From Thermococcus henrietii (GTDB lineage Archaea > Methanobacteriota_B > Thermococci > Thermococcales > Thermococcaceae): a stretch of DNA of 64,000 nt. The notes beneath the pieces were generated by a model, which saw only the letters and a program-made list of their open reading frames with translations, was not told where the DNA came from and did no database searches. Shown here piece by piece: positions 1-8,097 of the stretch. A program made the translations under genes and the position numbers. The DNA is taken from positions 806,001-870,000 of the forward strand of contig NZ_LT900021.1 in assembly GCF_900198835.1 (NCBI RefSeq), given 5' to 3'. Numbering within the stretch: the first letter of the stretch is position 1; each line of letters opens with the position of its first letter.

Positions 1-366
1 TATTCCGTCGAGTTCAACGCCGGGGAAGTTCGGCTTTGCAGGCTTCGAGCCTGTCGCCAAGACCAGCTTCTCCCAGGCTATCTCTTTTCCGGACTTGGTC
101 CTGACGACCTTCCTCTTGGGGTCGATGTCGGTAACCTCGTCCGTCAGGATATCGACGCCGAGGGGCTCTAGGAACTTCTCAACAGGCAGTATGTCGTCGT
201 CAACGCTCTTCAGGGTTCCGAAGATGTAGGGGATTCCACAGGGAATCATGCCCACCTTTTCCCTCTTGATGACGAGGACGCTCCTGTCGGGGTAGAACTT
301 CTTGGCAGAGATGGCCGTTGTGATACCCCCAGCAGAGGCCCCGATAATCACGACGTCGTACCTCAT
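1..366 (-). CDS. FAD/NAD(P)-dependent oxidoreductase, CoA-disulfide reductase-like (C-terminus outside window)
   Basis: Only the first 122 codons are visible; the gene runs off the left edge. The N-terminus MRYDVVIIGASAGG carries the Rossmann FAD-binding glycine motif. A later LVLATGSKP segment is the second FAD-contacting motif of this disulfide-reductase class. A Cys in 'GMIPCGIPY', at about residue 43, is placed like the single redox cysteine of CoA-disulfide reductases and NADH oxidases. I chose the ATG at 366 because GGTGAT lies at proper spacing before it; another in-frame ATG at 372 overlaps that ribosome site. The substrate (CoA disulfide, sulfur or oxygen) cannot be told from this fragment. 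Confidence 0.8.
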   Translation of the reverse strand, partial: MRYDVVIIGASAGGITTAISAKKFYPDRSVLVIKREKVGMIPCGIPYIFGTLKSVDDDILPVEKFLEPLGVDILTDEVTDIDPKRKVVRTKSGKEIAWEKLVLATGSKPAKPNFPGVELDGI

Positions 367-470
367 TCGCATCACCAGGAGAATTAGGCCTCCCTACTAT
401 TAAACACTTTCCTTAACCTTCGGTTCTCAACGTAAGCACTTTTCGGGGGAGAAATGGAGGGAAGAGAACA

Positions 471-1274
471 TCACTCGCCCGTTGCGCCCTTGAGGGCATC
501 CTTGCACGGACAGCGACGCTCCTTGGGAATGTGCTCCACTGCCTTCATGAGGAGGAGCTTTATCTCCTCACCCTTCTTTGCCATGAGCTCGACGACCTCG
601 GTGTGGGTGAGCTTCTCCTTGCTGATTCCTGCGGCGTAGTTGGTAACTATGGCAACGCTCGCGTAGCACATCTCAAGCTCCCTCGCGAGAACAGCTTCCG
701 GACACTGGGTCATGCCAACGACGTCGGCGCCGAGTATCTTGAGCGCCCTTATCTCTGCCCTCGTCTCGAACCTTGGCCCCTCCATGCAGGCGTAGGTTCC
801 CGTCGGGTGGTAGGTGAAGCCAAGCTCCTTGGAGGCGGTGATGAGAGCCTTCCTGAGCTCGGGGCAGTATGGGTCGGTGAAATCCACGTGGGCGACGAAC
901 TTCCTGTCGTGGGGGCTGTCCTCGCCGTCGTAGAAGGTGTAGTGCCTCGTCTTCGTGAAGTCCATGAGCTGGTCGAGGATTACGAAGTCACCGGGCTTCA
1001 TGTCGAGGTTGAGCGAACCGACGGCCGAAGTTGCCAGAATCCTTTCAACACCGAGCTCGTGGAGCGCCCAGATGTTGGCGTGGTAGTTTATCTTGTGGGG
1101 CGGAACGCTGTGCTTCTCCCCGTGCCTCGGCAGGAACGCTATCTCCTCGCCCTTGTACGTTCCTATCTTGACCCTTACCGTTCCGTAGGGGGTCTCAACG
1201 GTTTCCTCCCTTACGTTCTCAAGCAGTTTGGGGTCGTAGACTCCGGAGCCTCCAATAATGGCTATCCTCGGCAT
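471..1274 (-). CDS. mtnP: S-methyl-5'-thioadenosine phosphorylase
   Basis: This enzyme phosphorolyses methylthioadenosine to adenine and methylthioribose-1-phosphate, salvaging the by-product of polyamine synthesis in the cytosol. The 267-residue protein has the family hallmarks: the N-terminal phosphate loop IIGGSGVYD, a TSAVGSLN segment, the substrate-pocket CMEGPRFETRAEIR, and DVVGMTQCPEAVLARE. Near the C-terminus is a CPC (CxC) pair, as in archaeal MTA phosphorylases, where such motifs are linked to disulfide-based thermostability. The start ATG lies after a GGTGAT-type site. It appears to be a single gene, separated by about 100 bp from the flavoprotein gene on its 3' side. Length and motifs are normal for the family. 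Confidence 0.93.
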   Translation of the reverse strand: MPRIAIIGGSGVYDPKLLENVREETVETPYGTVRVKIGTYKGEEIAFLPRHGEKHSVPPHKINYHANIWALHELGVERILATSAVGSLNLDMKPGDFVILDQLMDFTKTRHYTFYDGEDSPHDRKFVAHVDFTDPYCPELRKALITASKELGFTYHPTGTYACMEGPRFETRAEIRALKILGADVVGMTQCPEAVLARELEMCYASVAIVTNYAAGISKEKLTHTEVVELMAKKGEEIKLLLMKAVEHIPKERRCPCKDALKGATGE

Positions 1275-1316
1275 GGTATCACCTGAAAAGAGAATTGAGG
1301 GGAGGGCTTTAAAACG

Positions 1317-2618
1317 TTAGCTTCCTTCCCAGAGTTTGCGCTGTGCCTCGGCGCGCTCCTCGATGTCCTCTTTTAACTCGCCGCCGGTCTGAACCTCAAG
1401 GATTTTGGCGATAATTTCACTGAGGAGCCAAGAGCCCCAGCGCGGGTCCTTCACCTCAAGGGATGCATCAATGGCCCCGTCAACGTCGTTCTCTTTGAGC
1501 TTCTCAACGGCGATGCTTCCAAAGGCCAGCGAGCGGAGGTACGGGTTGGTTAATTTTGATGCCAGCTCCCAGGCGTCGTCGTAGGCGTGAAGCTTTGACA
1601 GGTAGCGGACGGCCTTAACGATTATCCTCTCGCTGTCGGTTTCTGAGCCGATTCTCCTCACGAGCTCGTAGTACTCGTAGTTTGGCTGTCTCTCGAGGAG
1701 GGCATCAAGGATTGAGCTCATGACAAGTTCCTTCTCATCACCGATGAGCCGGTCAATTAGTCTCTCCAGGAGCTCGGGCCTGTCAAGAACTGCCAAGACT
1801 ATTGACCTCAGGAGTTCGGGGCGGAGCTCTCTGGGAACCTTTGAGAGAACTCCTATTACGAAGTCTATCTCTCCCTGGGCCGCAACGCCAATAAGGAAGG
1901 ATATTAGAACCTCAAAGCCAACACTGGAGGATATCCCGAGTGCAACATCCACGAACTTCTCGTAAGTTCCCTCCGGAACGTTGGCTTTCTTCAAGTGGAT
2001 CGCCACGGCCTTCATCGCCTCACCGAGCCAGTACTCGCTCTTGAACTCCGAGAGGACCTTAATGGCACTTCCAAACTCTTCCCTCTTCAGGTGCTCCTTA
2101 AGAACTTCGTAGGCCGCTATCGAGTGCCACGGCTCGTCCTCTATAAGTTCGAGGATTAGCCGCGCTTTTCTCAGATTACCCTTTCCTATGTAGTTGTGGA
2201 GAACCCTTAAGAGGGCGTCGTTGCGCTTTACACTGTTCTCGATTTCCCTTGCGTAGAAGAAGGCGTCGTCAATCCTGCCAAGCTCAAGGAGTCTGTGAAC
2301 GAGTTCTTCAAGCATCTCATCTCTGAGCGGCTGAGGAAACGTTTTGATTGACTCGTAGGCCTGGGTAAACGTTTTGCTCGCGCCCTTCGACCCCGTCTTC
2401 CCGAGGAAAGTCGCGACTTCGATTAGCGCTTTTACGAGAAGGAGGGGGTTGTCTATCGAGGCAACGGCCTTGAGGGCCCTTGTAAAGGCCTCTCCATAGC
2501 GCGGGTTCTTCGCCCTGTGCATGTAGTAACCGATTCTAGCGTACGTTATCGCCCTGAGATAAGGGTCGTTGATACTCCGAGTTAGGTAAAGGGCTTCATT
2601 GTAAAGGTCAACCGGCAT
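1317..2618 (-). CDS. Helical-repeat protein of unknown function
   Basis: I do not recognise a specific family for this 433-residue protein. It is almost entirely alpha-helical and built from helix pairs about 35-40 residues long. Several repeats start with a similar turn: NDPYLRA, DNPLLLV, TNPYLRS, KDPRWGS. This resembles TPR or HEAT-type solenoids that act as protein-binding scaffolds. There is no signal peptide or membrane segment, so it is probably cytosolic. It is transcribed in the same direction as the MTA phosphorylase gene, about 40 bp upstream of it, and could share a transcript. The C-terminus is charged (EDIEERAEAQRKLWEGS). No catalytic motif was seen. Confidence 0.72.
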   Translation of the reverse strand: MPVDLYNEALYLTRSINDPYLRAITYARIGYYMHRAKNPRYGEAFTRALKAVASIDNPLLLVKALIEVATFLGKTGSKGASKTFTQAYESIKTFPQPLRDEMLEELVHRLLELGRIDDAFFYAREIENSVKRNDALLRVLHNYIGKGNLRKARLILELIEDEPWHSIAAYEVLKEHLKREEFGSAIKVLSEFKSEYWLGEAMKAVAIHLKKANVPEGTYEKFVDVALGISSSVGFEVLISFLIGVAAQGEIDFVIGVLSKVPRELRPELLRSIVLAVLDRPELLERLIDRLIGDEKELVMSSILDALLERQPNYEYYELVRRIGSETDSERIIVKAVRYLSKLHAYDDAWELASKLTNPYLRSLAFGSIAVEKLKENDVDGAIDASLEVKDPRWGSWLLSEIIAKILEVQTGGELKEDIEERAEAQRKLWEGS

Positions 2619-2698
2619 GCTCCCACCAAGTCAGGTAAACAAGAAACCTATTTATGGTTTCCGGCCGGCGTCAGAATTAGGTAAGGCAAAAGACGAAA

Positions 2699-2908
2699 TC
2701 ACCCGAGGTCGTCGTAAACGACCCCAACTACCTCTCCATCGTCAAGGGACACGAAGCTGACCTTGGTCTTCTTTCCGGTTTTGGGGTCAACTACAACGAA
2801 ATCTGGCTGGAGAAGGTACTTGCTTGATGGCATTTTCCAGACATCGCCGTAGTGAACCTTCATCTCCCTTAAGAACCTGGTGGGGTCACGCTTAATAACC
2901 GTGGACAT
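2699..2908 (-). CDS. Small conserved-type protein of unknown function (69 aa)
   Basis: A 69-codon gene with a good GGTGAT site five bases before its ATG. The product is a compact, charged, non-membrane protein with beta-rich stretches (DFVVVDPKTGKKTKVSFV, then GEVVGVVYDDLG). Codon use matches neighbouring genes, which supports it being real. No cysteines or recognisable catalytic motifs are present. It lies between the DUF89 gene and the helical-repeat gene on the same strand with short gaps. It may be one of the small Thermococcales-specific DUF families, but I cannot name it with certainty. Confidence 0.68.
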   Translation of the reverse strand: MSTVIKRDPTRFLREMKVHYGDVWKMPSSKYLLQPDFVVVDPKTGKKTKVSFVSLDDGEVVGVVYDDLG

Positions 2909-2987
2909 CTTTCATCACCACTACTATCTACAACTTCAAAGTATAAAAGGTTTTCTGATAGACATTCGTTAAAAATAATATCGACAA

Positions 2988-3842
2988 TCAGCGAAGTACG
3001 GGGTTGAGGCAGAGGAGGGACCCTAGAGGAACCCCTATCTCCCTTGCGATTGCTGGGCACTTGGCCTTGAGCAGGAAGAAAACCCTCGAATCATTGAGCT
3101 CGCTGAGGGTTTCGAAGTTGGCTTGCCCCTTCGCTATAACAACATCGGCCGAGCGGAAAACCCCCAGGAACTCCTCCGAAACGCGTCCGATGGGGGTGCC
3201 GGGCAGCCTCGAACCTGTTGAAACGACCTCTGCGACTTCTTCAAAGCCCGCTTCGCGGAGGTCCACAACGGTCGCGTCGTTTATTATTGGGCCGTCTTTG
3301 CCCGCGACGATTACCCTGAGGTCCGGGAACTCCTCCTTCAACTTCTCCACGAAGAGCCTGTCGAAGTATATCTCCCCGCAGTTGTCCACGAGGTAGAGGA
3401 GAGTCCCAGCGCGCTTCAGCCTCTCAAAGAGTTCCTCACTGTGGTCTATGAGAAGGCTTTCATCGAGAACCCTTCTTATATCCTCCTCCAGTCTTTTGGG
3501 GTCGTAACCGACGGAGAAGTCTACGACGTTCCCGGCTATCGCGAGTTTTAGTGCGGTTTTAAGGTCGGCGTCCTTGAAGTGACCGGCGAGTTCTTTTGCT
3601 ATCTCGTTTGAAACCCGCTTGTATTCTCTGAAAGGGTCCTCGTTTCCAATGAACTCGTAGAGGTCAAGGAAAAGCAGTCCACCGACAACGGCGGGGATTG
3701 AGTCCTTTGAGAACAGCTCCGATGCACGCTTGAGTGAGAACAGCATCGCGCTCCTGCGGGAATTTTCATCAGATAAGCTCATCTCGACGATTTTCTGACA
3801 CTGGTTTATCGCACAGGCGACGCACTCATGGTGAATCTTCAT
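2988..3842 (-). CDS. DUF89 (ARMT1-like) damage-control phosphatase family protein
   Basis: A 284-residue DUF89-family protein. An N-terminal cysteine cluster (Cys7, Cys10, Cys15 in HHECVACAINQC) precedes a helical domain. The family's metal- and phosphate-binding motifs then follow: AGNVVDFS (around 103-110), DNCGE (153-157), and KGQANFE near residue 240. Family members are metal-dependent phosphatases thought to remove damaged or excess phosphometabolites; the actual substrate here is not visible. Start ATG at 3842 follows a GGTGGT-like site (complement of 'agcaccaccggg'). It lies upstream of the 69-aa gene on the same strand, 79 bp away. Confidence 0.85.
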   Translation of the reverse strand: MKIHHECVACAINQCQKIVEMSLSDENSRRSAMLFSLKRASELFSKDSIPAVVGGLLFLDLYEFIGNEDPFREYKRVSNEIAKELAGHFKDADLKTALKLAIAGNVVDFSVGYDPKRLEEDIRRVLDESLLIDHSEELFERLKRAGTLLYLVDNCGEIYFDRLFVEKLKEEFPDLRVIVAGKDGPIINDATVVDLREAGFEEVAEVVSTGSRLPGTPIGRVSEEFLGVFRSADVVIAKGQANFETLSELNDSRVFFLLKAKCPAIAREIGVPLGSLLCLNPVLR

Positions 3843-3884
3843 AGCACCACCGGGAGAAATAGAAAGGACACAGCCTTATAAAGC

Positions 3885-3986
3885 TCACCTGAGCATCTCA
3901 ACGTACTCGAGCTCCTCCGGAATGCGCCTCTTCTTCTCCCTCTCGCGCATGAGCATGTACTCGTACATAGCTATCGGCCATATCAT
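3885..3986 (-). CDS. Very small protein (33 aa), unknown function
   Basis: A 33-codon frame, MIWPIAMYEYMLMRERE followed by KKRRIPEELEYVEMLR. Three things support it being a gene. A perfect GGAGGTGAGAG ribosome site precedes the ATG. A TATA-like TTTTTAAA lies at 4037-4044, giving a predicted short leader. The peptide also looks composed: a hydrophobic N-terminus with Trp and Met, then a highly basic RERE-KKRR helix and an acidic tail. It sits alone between the DUF89 gene and the divergent SRP54 gene. It could be a small membrane-associated or nucleic-acid-binding peptide. Function is unknown. Confidence 0.55.
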   Translation of the reverse strand: MIWPIAMYEYMLMREREKKRRIPEELEYVEMLR

Positions 3987-4216
3987 CTCTCTCACCTCCT
4001 TTTCTTTCTCTCCAGTATCTACTGGGACTGTTTTGGTTTAAAAAGATTTTCAGCTCCGATTTCAGCAAGAATGCCACGTTCAGCTCTATACTCGCTCAAA
4101 AAATGCCTCAGGGTGGATTTTGGACCTTAATGAACACTTTTGTTCAAAGAAACCGGTTGCAACATCGCCGTTTTTGAAAAATGCACGCATTTATACAGGG
4201 CCCCCATACCCAACCG

Positions 4217-4225
4217 TTTATAAAC
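4217..4225 (+). promoter_or_regulatory. TATA box for the SRP54 operon
   Basis: TTTATAAAC lies about 34 bp before the SRP54 ATG. Archaeal transcription starts roughly 25 bp downstream of a TATA box, giving a leader that contains the GGTGGTG ribosome site. A second, weaker TTTATACA is at about 4190. Confidence 0.6.
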
Positions 4226-4254
4226 TCCCCAGCCCTCATAGTAACGGTGGTGAG

Positions 4255-5601
4255 ATGGCGTTAGAAAAACTTGGGAAGGCCCTTAACAACGCCCTCAGGA
4301 AGCTCGCGCGCTCCGGAACCGTTGATGAGGCGACGATAAAGGAGGTAGTTAGGGACATCCAGAGGGCGCTCCTGCAGGCGGATGTCAACGTCAAGCTCGT
4401 TCTACAGCTCACAAAAACAATACAGAAGAGGGCCCTCGAGGAGGAACCGCCGGCGGGCGTCAGCAGAAAGGAGCACATAATCAAGATAGTCTACGAAGAG
4501 CTCACGAAGTTCCTCGGAACCGAGGCGAAGCCCCTCGAGATAAAGGAGAAGCCGACCGTTTTGCTCACAGTTGGTATTCAGGGTTCTGGAAAGACTACGA
4601 GCGTGGCGAAGCTGGCGAGGCACCTTCAGAAGAGAGGCTACAAGGTCGGCGTCGTCTGCTCCGACACATGGCGTCCTGGAGCCTATCACCAGCTCAGACA
4701 GCTCCTCGACCCCTACGGTATAGAGGTCTTCGGGGACCCCAACGAGAAGGATGCTGTCAAGCTCGCGAGGGAAGGGGTTGAGCACTTCCGCGAGAAAGGA
4801 GTCGACGTCATAATCGTGGACTCCGCCGGAAGACACAAGGAGGAGAAGGGCCTCATCGAGGAGATGAGGCAGATAAGCGAGGCCATAACGCCCCACGAGG
4901 TCATACTCGTCATAGACGGAACCATCGGCCAGCAGGCCTACAACCAGGCGCTGGCCTTCAAGGAGGCAACGCCAATAGGCTCGATAATCGTCACGAAGCT
5001 CGACGGTTCCGCCAAGGGCGGTGGAGCGCTTTCCGCAGTAGCTGCAACGGGGGCGCCGATTAAGTTCATCGGTGTCGGCGAGAGGATAGACGACCTGGAG
5101 CCCTTCGACCCCAAGCGCTTCGTTTCAAGGCTTCTCGGCCTCGGGGATATCCAGGGGCTCCTTGAGAAGATTGAAGAGCTCCAGAAGCAGCAGGAATTCA
5201 AGGAAGAGGACGTTGAGAAGTTCCTCAAGGGCAAGTTCAACCTCAAGGACATGTACGCCCAGCTCGAGGCGATGCAGAAGATGGGCCCGCTCAAGCAGAT
5301 ACTCCAAATGATTCCAGGCCTCGGCTACTCTCTCCCGGACGACGCGATTAAGGTTGGGGAAGAGAAGCTCAAGAGGTACCGCGTTATAATGGACTCGATG
5401 ACGGAGGAGGAACTCGAGCACCCAGAGATAATCAACTACTCCCGCATAAAGAGGATTGCCCGGGGTTCGGGAACCAGTACCGCCGAAGTCAGAGAGCTTT
5501 TAAACCAGTACAACCAAATGAAGAAGATGTTCAAGAGCATGAACAAAAGGAAGCTGGCCAAGATGGCCAAGAAGTTCAACTTAGGGGGGTTCGGGGTATG
5601 A
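4255..5601 (+). CDS. srp54: Signal recognition particle GTPase SRP54
   Basis: The GTPase of the signal recognition particle, which binds signal sequences emerging from ribosomes together with 7S RNA and docks to FtsY at the membrane. The 448-residue product shows, in order: the N-domain four-helix bundle; P-loop GIQGSGKTT (about 105); [27 protein letters not shown]; and the Met-rich M domain with [13 protein letters not shown] near the C-terminus. The reading frame stays open upstream to 4120. I took ATG 4255 because GGTGGTGAG precedes it and [13 protein letters not shown] is the usual SRP54 beginning. The stop overlaps the next gene by four bases (ATGA), implying translational coupling. Confidence 0.96.
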   Translation: MALEKLGKALNNALRKLARSGTVDEATIKEVVRDIQRALLQADVNVKLVLQLTKTIQKRALEEEPPAGVSRKEHIIKIVYEELTKFLGTEAKPLEIKEKPTVLLTVGIQGSGKTTSVAKLARHLQKRGYKVGVVCSDTWRPGAYHQLRQLLDPYGIEVFGDPNEKDAVKLAREGVEHFREKGVDVIIVDSAGRHKEEKGLIEEMRQISEAITPHEVILVIDGTIGQQAYNQALAFKEATPIGSIIVTKLDGSAKGGGALSAVAATGAPIKFIGVGERIDDLEPFDPKRFVSRLLGLGDIQGLLEKIEELQKQQEFKEEDVEKFLKGKFNLKDMYAQLEAMQKMGPLKQILQMIPGLGYSLPDDAIKVGEEKLKRYRVIMDSMTEEELEHPEIINYSRIKRIARGSGTSTAEVRELLNQYNQMKKMFKSMNKRKLAKMAKKFNLGGFGV

Positions 5602-5837
5602 TTGAGGCCTTCGTGTTGGTGGTCGTGAAGCCCGGAAACGAGGAGAAGGTCTACGAGATGCTTAGGAAGGACCCGCGCGTTAAGGAGGACTACAGAGTTT
5701 ACGGGGAGTACGACATAATACTCCGCGTGGAGGTCCCGACGATAGACGAACTGGACAAGTTCCACGATGAGGTCCTCAGGAGGATTCCCGAGATAGAGAT
5801 GACCGAGACGCTGATAGCGAGCACATACCGGGGGTGA
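5598..5837 (+). CDS. Stand-alone Lrp/AsnC effector-binding (RAM) domain protein
   Basis: A 79-residue protein consisting only of the beta-alpha-beta-beta-alpha-beta RAM fold that forms the effector-binding half of Lrp/AsnC regulators ([12 protein letters not shown], then [21 protein letters not shown]). It lacks the DNA-binding helix-turn-helix. Proteins of this type oligomerise into rings and may bind amino acids or modulate full-length Lrp proteins. Its ATG overlaps the SRP54 stop (ATGA), so expression is likely coupled to SRP54. Whether the link to protein targeting is functional is not known. A full-length Lrp-type regulator lies at 7416-7865. Confidence 0.85.
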   Translation: MIEAFVLVVVKPGNEEKVYEMLRKDPRVKEDYRVYGEYDIILRVEVPTIDELDKFHDEVLRRIPEIEMTETLIASTYRG

Positions 5838-5841
5838 AGGG

Positions 5842-6330
5842 GTGAAGCGGTGGGTCGCGACGATTGACCTTGAAACCCTTGAGGTCGAGTCCGACCCATC
5901 CTTCAAATTTAAGTGCGTTGAAAACTGTGGGAGGTGCTGTGAGGAGCTTGAAATTCCCCTTCGGGATGAAGACATTGCCAAGATTGAGGAGCTGGGCTAT
6001 AACGCCTGGGAGTTTGTGGACTACGAGAAGCTCTTCTACAGGGGGGATAAGTTCCTCGGCTACGCGCTGAAGAAGCGGCCCTTTGATGAGGCCTGCGTTT
6101 TCTTAGACCCGGAGACTAAGAAGTGCAGGATTTACAATCACCGCCCACTCGCGTGCCGGCTTTATCCGTTCATCTTCGTCAAGCACGGAAAGAAGATGGA
6201 GATTTACGTAAAGGAGGACTCTTTCTGTCCCGGCATAAATCACCCAGAGGGGGAGCCGGTCACGAAAGAGTTCCTCATGAGGGAGTACTGGGACGTCATA
6301 GAGGAGTATCGGCGAAAGGTCCTCGAGTGA
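5842..6330 (+). CDS. YkgJ-type cysteine-cluster protein
   Basis: A 162-residue protein with the cysteine pattern of the YkgJ/UPF0153 family: CVENCGRCC near residue 25, then single cysteines in EACVF, KKCRIY, LACRLYP and DSFCPG. These probably bind a metal or Fe-S centre; the family's reaction is not established. The start is a GTG at 5842, preceded by GGGGGTGAAGG, four bases after the RAM-protein stop, so it belongs to the SRP54 transcription unit. No membrane segment is present. The C-terminal half is rich in charged residues (RREYWDVIEEYRRKVLE-like). Confidence 0.85.
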   Translation: MKRWVATIDLETLEVESDPSFKFKCVENCGRCCEELEIPLRDEDIAKIEELGYNAWEFVDYEKLFYRGDKFLGYALKKRPFDEACVFLDPETKKCRIYNHRPLACRLYPFIFVKHGKKMEIYVKEDSFCPGINHPEGEPVTKEFLMREYWDVIEEYRRKVLE

Positions 6331-6385
6331 CCGAAACGTATTTATACATTTTCTTGTTAAACAACGGGCACGCGGAGGTGATAGT

Positions 6386-7102
6386 GTGAGCCAGCTAAAG
6401 TCCGTCCAGGAGAAGCTCAGACTCATCAGGGTGTTGAGGCTCCTCAAGAAAAGCTACACCTACGAGGAGCTCTCAAAGATAACGGGACTGCCGATAACCG
6501 TCCTAAACCGGTACGTTCGCGGGAAGGTGCTTCCAAGTGCCGAGAGAACGAGAGAACTGCTCGAACTTCTCCTTCCCTACATAAACCTTGAGGAAGAGGT
6601 AAAGAAGAGGATAAAGTTCGACGAGAGGGGCTTCTTCGACAACATGCCCGTCCTCAGCGACACCGCCTTGATGAGTCTCGTGGCAGAGGAGGTTGCGGGG
6701 AGATACCTCGACAAGGACGTGGACAAGGTTCTCACTGCCGCGACCGATGGGATTGCACTCGGTGTTCATATAGCCAGGGAACTTGGTGCGGACATAGTCT
6801 ACGCCAAGAAGAAAAAGGAAGTTGGTGTTGAGAAGTTCTACGAGGTCAGCTACGTTCCCAGTGCCTCGGGAACCGTTATGACCCTGTACCTTCCCCAGTG
6901 GGCACTTAAGAAGGGCGAGAACGTCCTCATAGTGGACGACGTGATAAGGAGCGGAGAAACCCAGAGGGCCCTCGTTGAGATGACGAGGCAGGCCGGAGCA
7001 AAGCCGATAGGAATGTTCTTCCTTGTGAGCGTCGGTGACATCGTTGAGAAACTCCAAGAGGAATACGAGTTCCCGGTTGAAAGCCTCATAAGGTTGGATT
7101 GA
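6386..7102 (+). CDS. HTH domain fused to phosphoribosyltransferase-like domain (GfcR-type regulator)
   Basis: The first 65 or so residues form a helix-turn-helix (YTYEELSKITGLPITVLNRY). The rest is a type I phosphoribosyltransferase fold with a PRPP-loop motif VLIVDDVIRSGETQ. Archaeal proteins with this layout are annotated as orotate-PRTase-like transcriptional regulators (GfcR family), in which the PRTase domain is thought to sense a nucleotide or sugar-phosphate ligand rather than catalyse. The GTG start at 6386 follows GGAGGTGATA. A TATA-like TATTTATAC at about 6339-6347 suggests its own promoter. The target genes and ligand cannot be deduced here. Confidence 0.82.
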   Translation: MSQLKSVQEKLRLIRVLRLLKKSYTYEELSKITGLPITVLNRYVRGKVLPSAERTRELLELLLPYINLEEEVKKRIKFDERGFFDNMPVLSDTALMSLVAEEVAGRYLDKDVDKVLTAATDGIALGVHIARELGADIVYAKKKKEVGVEKFYEVSYVPSASGTVMTLYLPQWALKKGENVLIVDDVIRSGETQRALVEMTRQAGAKPIGMFFLVSVGDIVEKLQEEYEFPVESLIRLD

Positions 7103-7103
7103 C

Positions 7104-7433
7104 ATGAAGGGGTTCATCTACAACGCCGAGGGGCTGAGCCTGCCGATAGAGTTCGCCCCCGGCGTTCCCTTCAAGTTTGAGTGCAGTGAGGAGGAGTGTG
7201 GAAAGAGGGTGGTCATAGAGGGCGTTGTCGTCGAGGTCGACAGCGACGAGTTCACTAGGGTCCTTGAAAGAACCGTCGAGAACAGCCCGGACTTCAAAAA
7301 AATCCTGGAAATAACAGCGAGACGCTACGTTTTCAGGGGAAAAGTCAACGGAAGGGAAGTTGAGCTCCCAGTTGAGAGCCTCGAGGACTTTGCAAAGCGC
7401 TTCCTCGACGAGGTGTTAGTCCTCAAGGGCTAA
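7104..7433 (+). CDS. Conserved-type hypothetical protein (109 aa)
   Basis: A 109-residue soluble protein beginning one base after the stop of the HTH-PRTase gene, so it is probably cotranscribed. It contains two cysteines in a CSEEECGK motif near residue 27 and alternating beta and helical segments. No family is recognised. Its 3' end overlaps the convergent Lrp/AsnC gene by 18 bp. Coding character is supported by codon use like its neighbours and by the tight spacing. Confidence 0.7.
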   Translation: MKGFIYNAEGLSLPIEFAPGVPFKFECSEEECGKRVVIEGVVVEVDSDEFTRVLERTVENSPDFKKILEITARRYVFRGKVNGREVELPVESLEDFAKRFLDEVLVLKG

Positions 7434-7865
7434 CCTCGGCTCCTCCTTTACGACCTGCATGGCCACGCTCGTATTCGTCTTCTCAACCCCATCCAAGGAT
7501 AGAAGCCACTTAACGAAGCGGTTCATGTCCGCCCTGTCCTTAAACTTCGCTATGACGAAGATGTCAAACTCGCCCGTTATGTCGTAGACCATCATTGCCC
7601 GGGTTTTCTCGGCTATCTTCCGCTCTATCTCCGCTATTCTCCTTCCCTGTGCCTTGATTCCAATGAGGGCCGTTAGTCCAAAGCCAAGCTTCTCGTAGTC
7701 GAGAACGGGGGTGTAGCCCCTGATAACGCCCTCCTCTTCGAGTTTTTTGATTCGGTTGTAGACCGTGCCAACGGCAACGTCGAGCTCCCTCGCTATCTCT
7801 CTAAACGAGAGGCGGGCGTTCTTCTGGAGGAGCGAGATTATCTTGAGGTCCAGCTCGTCAACCAT
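7416..7865 (-). CDS. Lrp/AsnC family transcriptional regulator
   Basis: A 149-residue full-length Lrp/AsnC regulator. The N-terminal winged helix-turn-helix (LDLKIISLLQKNARLSFREI, then AVGTVYNRIKKLEEEGVI) is followed by the RAM effector domain (ALIGIKAQGRR ... YDITGEFDIFVIAKF). Such proteins form dimers or octamers that repress or activate amino-acid or central-metabolism genes. I chose ATG 7865 (MVDELDL) because GGTGA lies five bases before it; an in-frame GTG at 7874 overlaps that site. A TATA-like TATTTAAAG lies upstream at 7894-7904. The gene converges on the 109-aa gene. Confidence 0.92.
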   Translation of the reverse strand: MVDELDLKIISLLQKNARLSFREIARELDVAVGTVYNRIKKLEEEGVIRGYTPVLDYEKLGFGLTALIGIKAQGRRIAEIERKIAEKTRAMMVYDITGEFDIFVIAKFKDRADMNRFVKWLLSLDGVEKTNTSVAMQVVKEEPRLALED

Positions 7866-7893
7866 GCCCTTCACCGGATAGAGTAAACCGTAA

Positions 7894-7904
7894 ACTTTAA
7901 ATAC
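7894..7904. promoter_or_regulatory. Nearly palindromic TATA element shared by Lrp gene and tRNA-Arg
   Basis: CTTTAAATAC reads as a TATA box on both strands. It is about 30 bp upstream of the tRNA-Arg 5' end (+) and about 30 bp upstream of the regulator's ATG (-). It is the only TATA-like element in the gap, so it may serve both directions. Confidence 0.5.
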
Positions 7905-7932
7905 TCTTCTCCGGGAGGGAATAGCGGGCAGT

Positions 7933-8010
7933 GGACCGGTAGCCTAGCCAGGATAGGGCGGCGGCCTCCTAAGCCGCAGGTCCGGGGTTCGAAGCCCCGC
8001 CGGTCCGCCA
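7933..8010 (+). tRNA. tRNA-Arg (anticodon CCT)
   Basis: A full cloverleaf can be drawn. The acceptor stem GGACCGG pairs with CCGGTCC. The anticodon stem GCGGC/GCCGC encloses the loop CTCCTAA, giving anticodon CCT (reads AGG). The T arm is CCGGGGTTCGAAGCCCCG. The discriminator is G and the CCA tail is encoded (8008-8010). It ends 87 bp from the leader-distal end of the CRISPR array. No duplicated 3' tRNA segment was seen nearby, so there is no sign of an integration site. Confidence 0.96.
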
Positions 8011-8097
8011 CAACTCGTTTGGGTTCTTGATAAAACAGTGAGTACTTTTTCTGGTTCCGTTGCAGCATTCCCCAAATATCATGGTTGATTCAGGGAT

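Noticed and set aside
531-1286. 251-codon + strand frame opposite MTA phosphorylase
   Set aside because: Antisense shadow of a well-supported gene.
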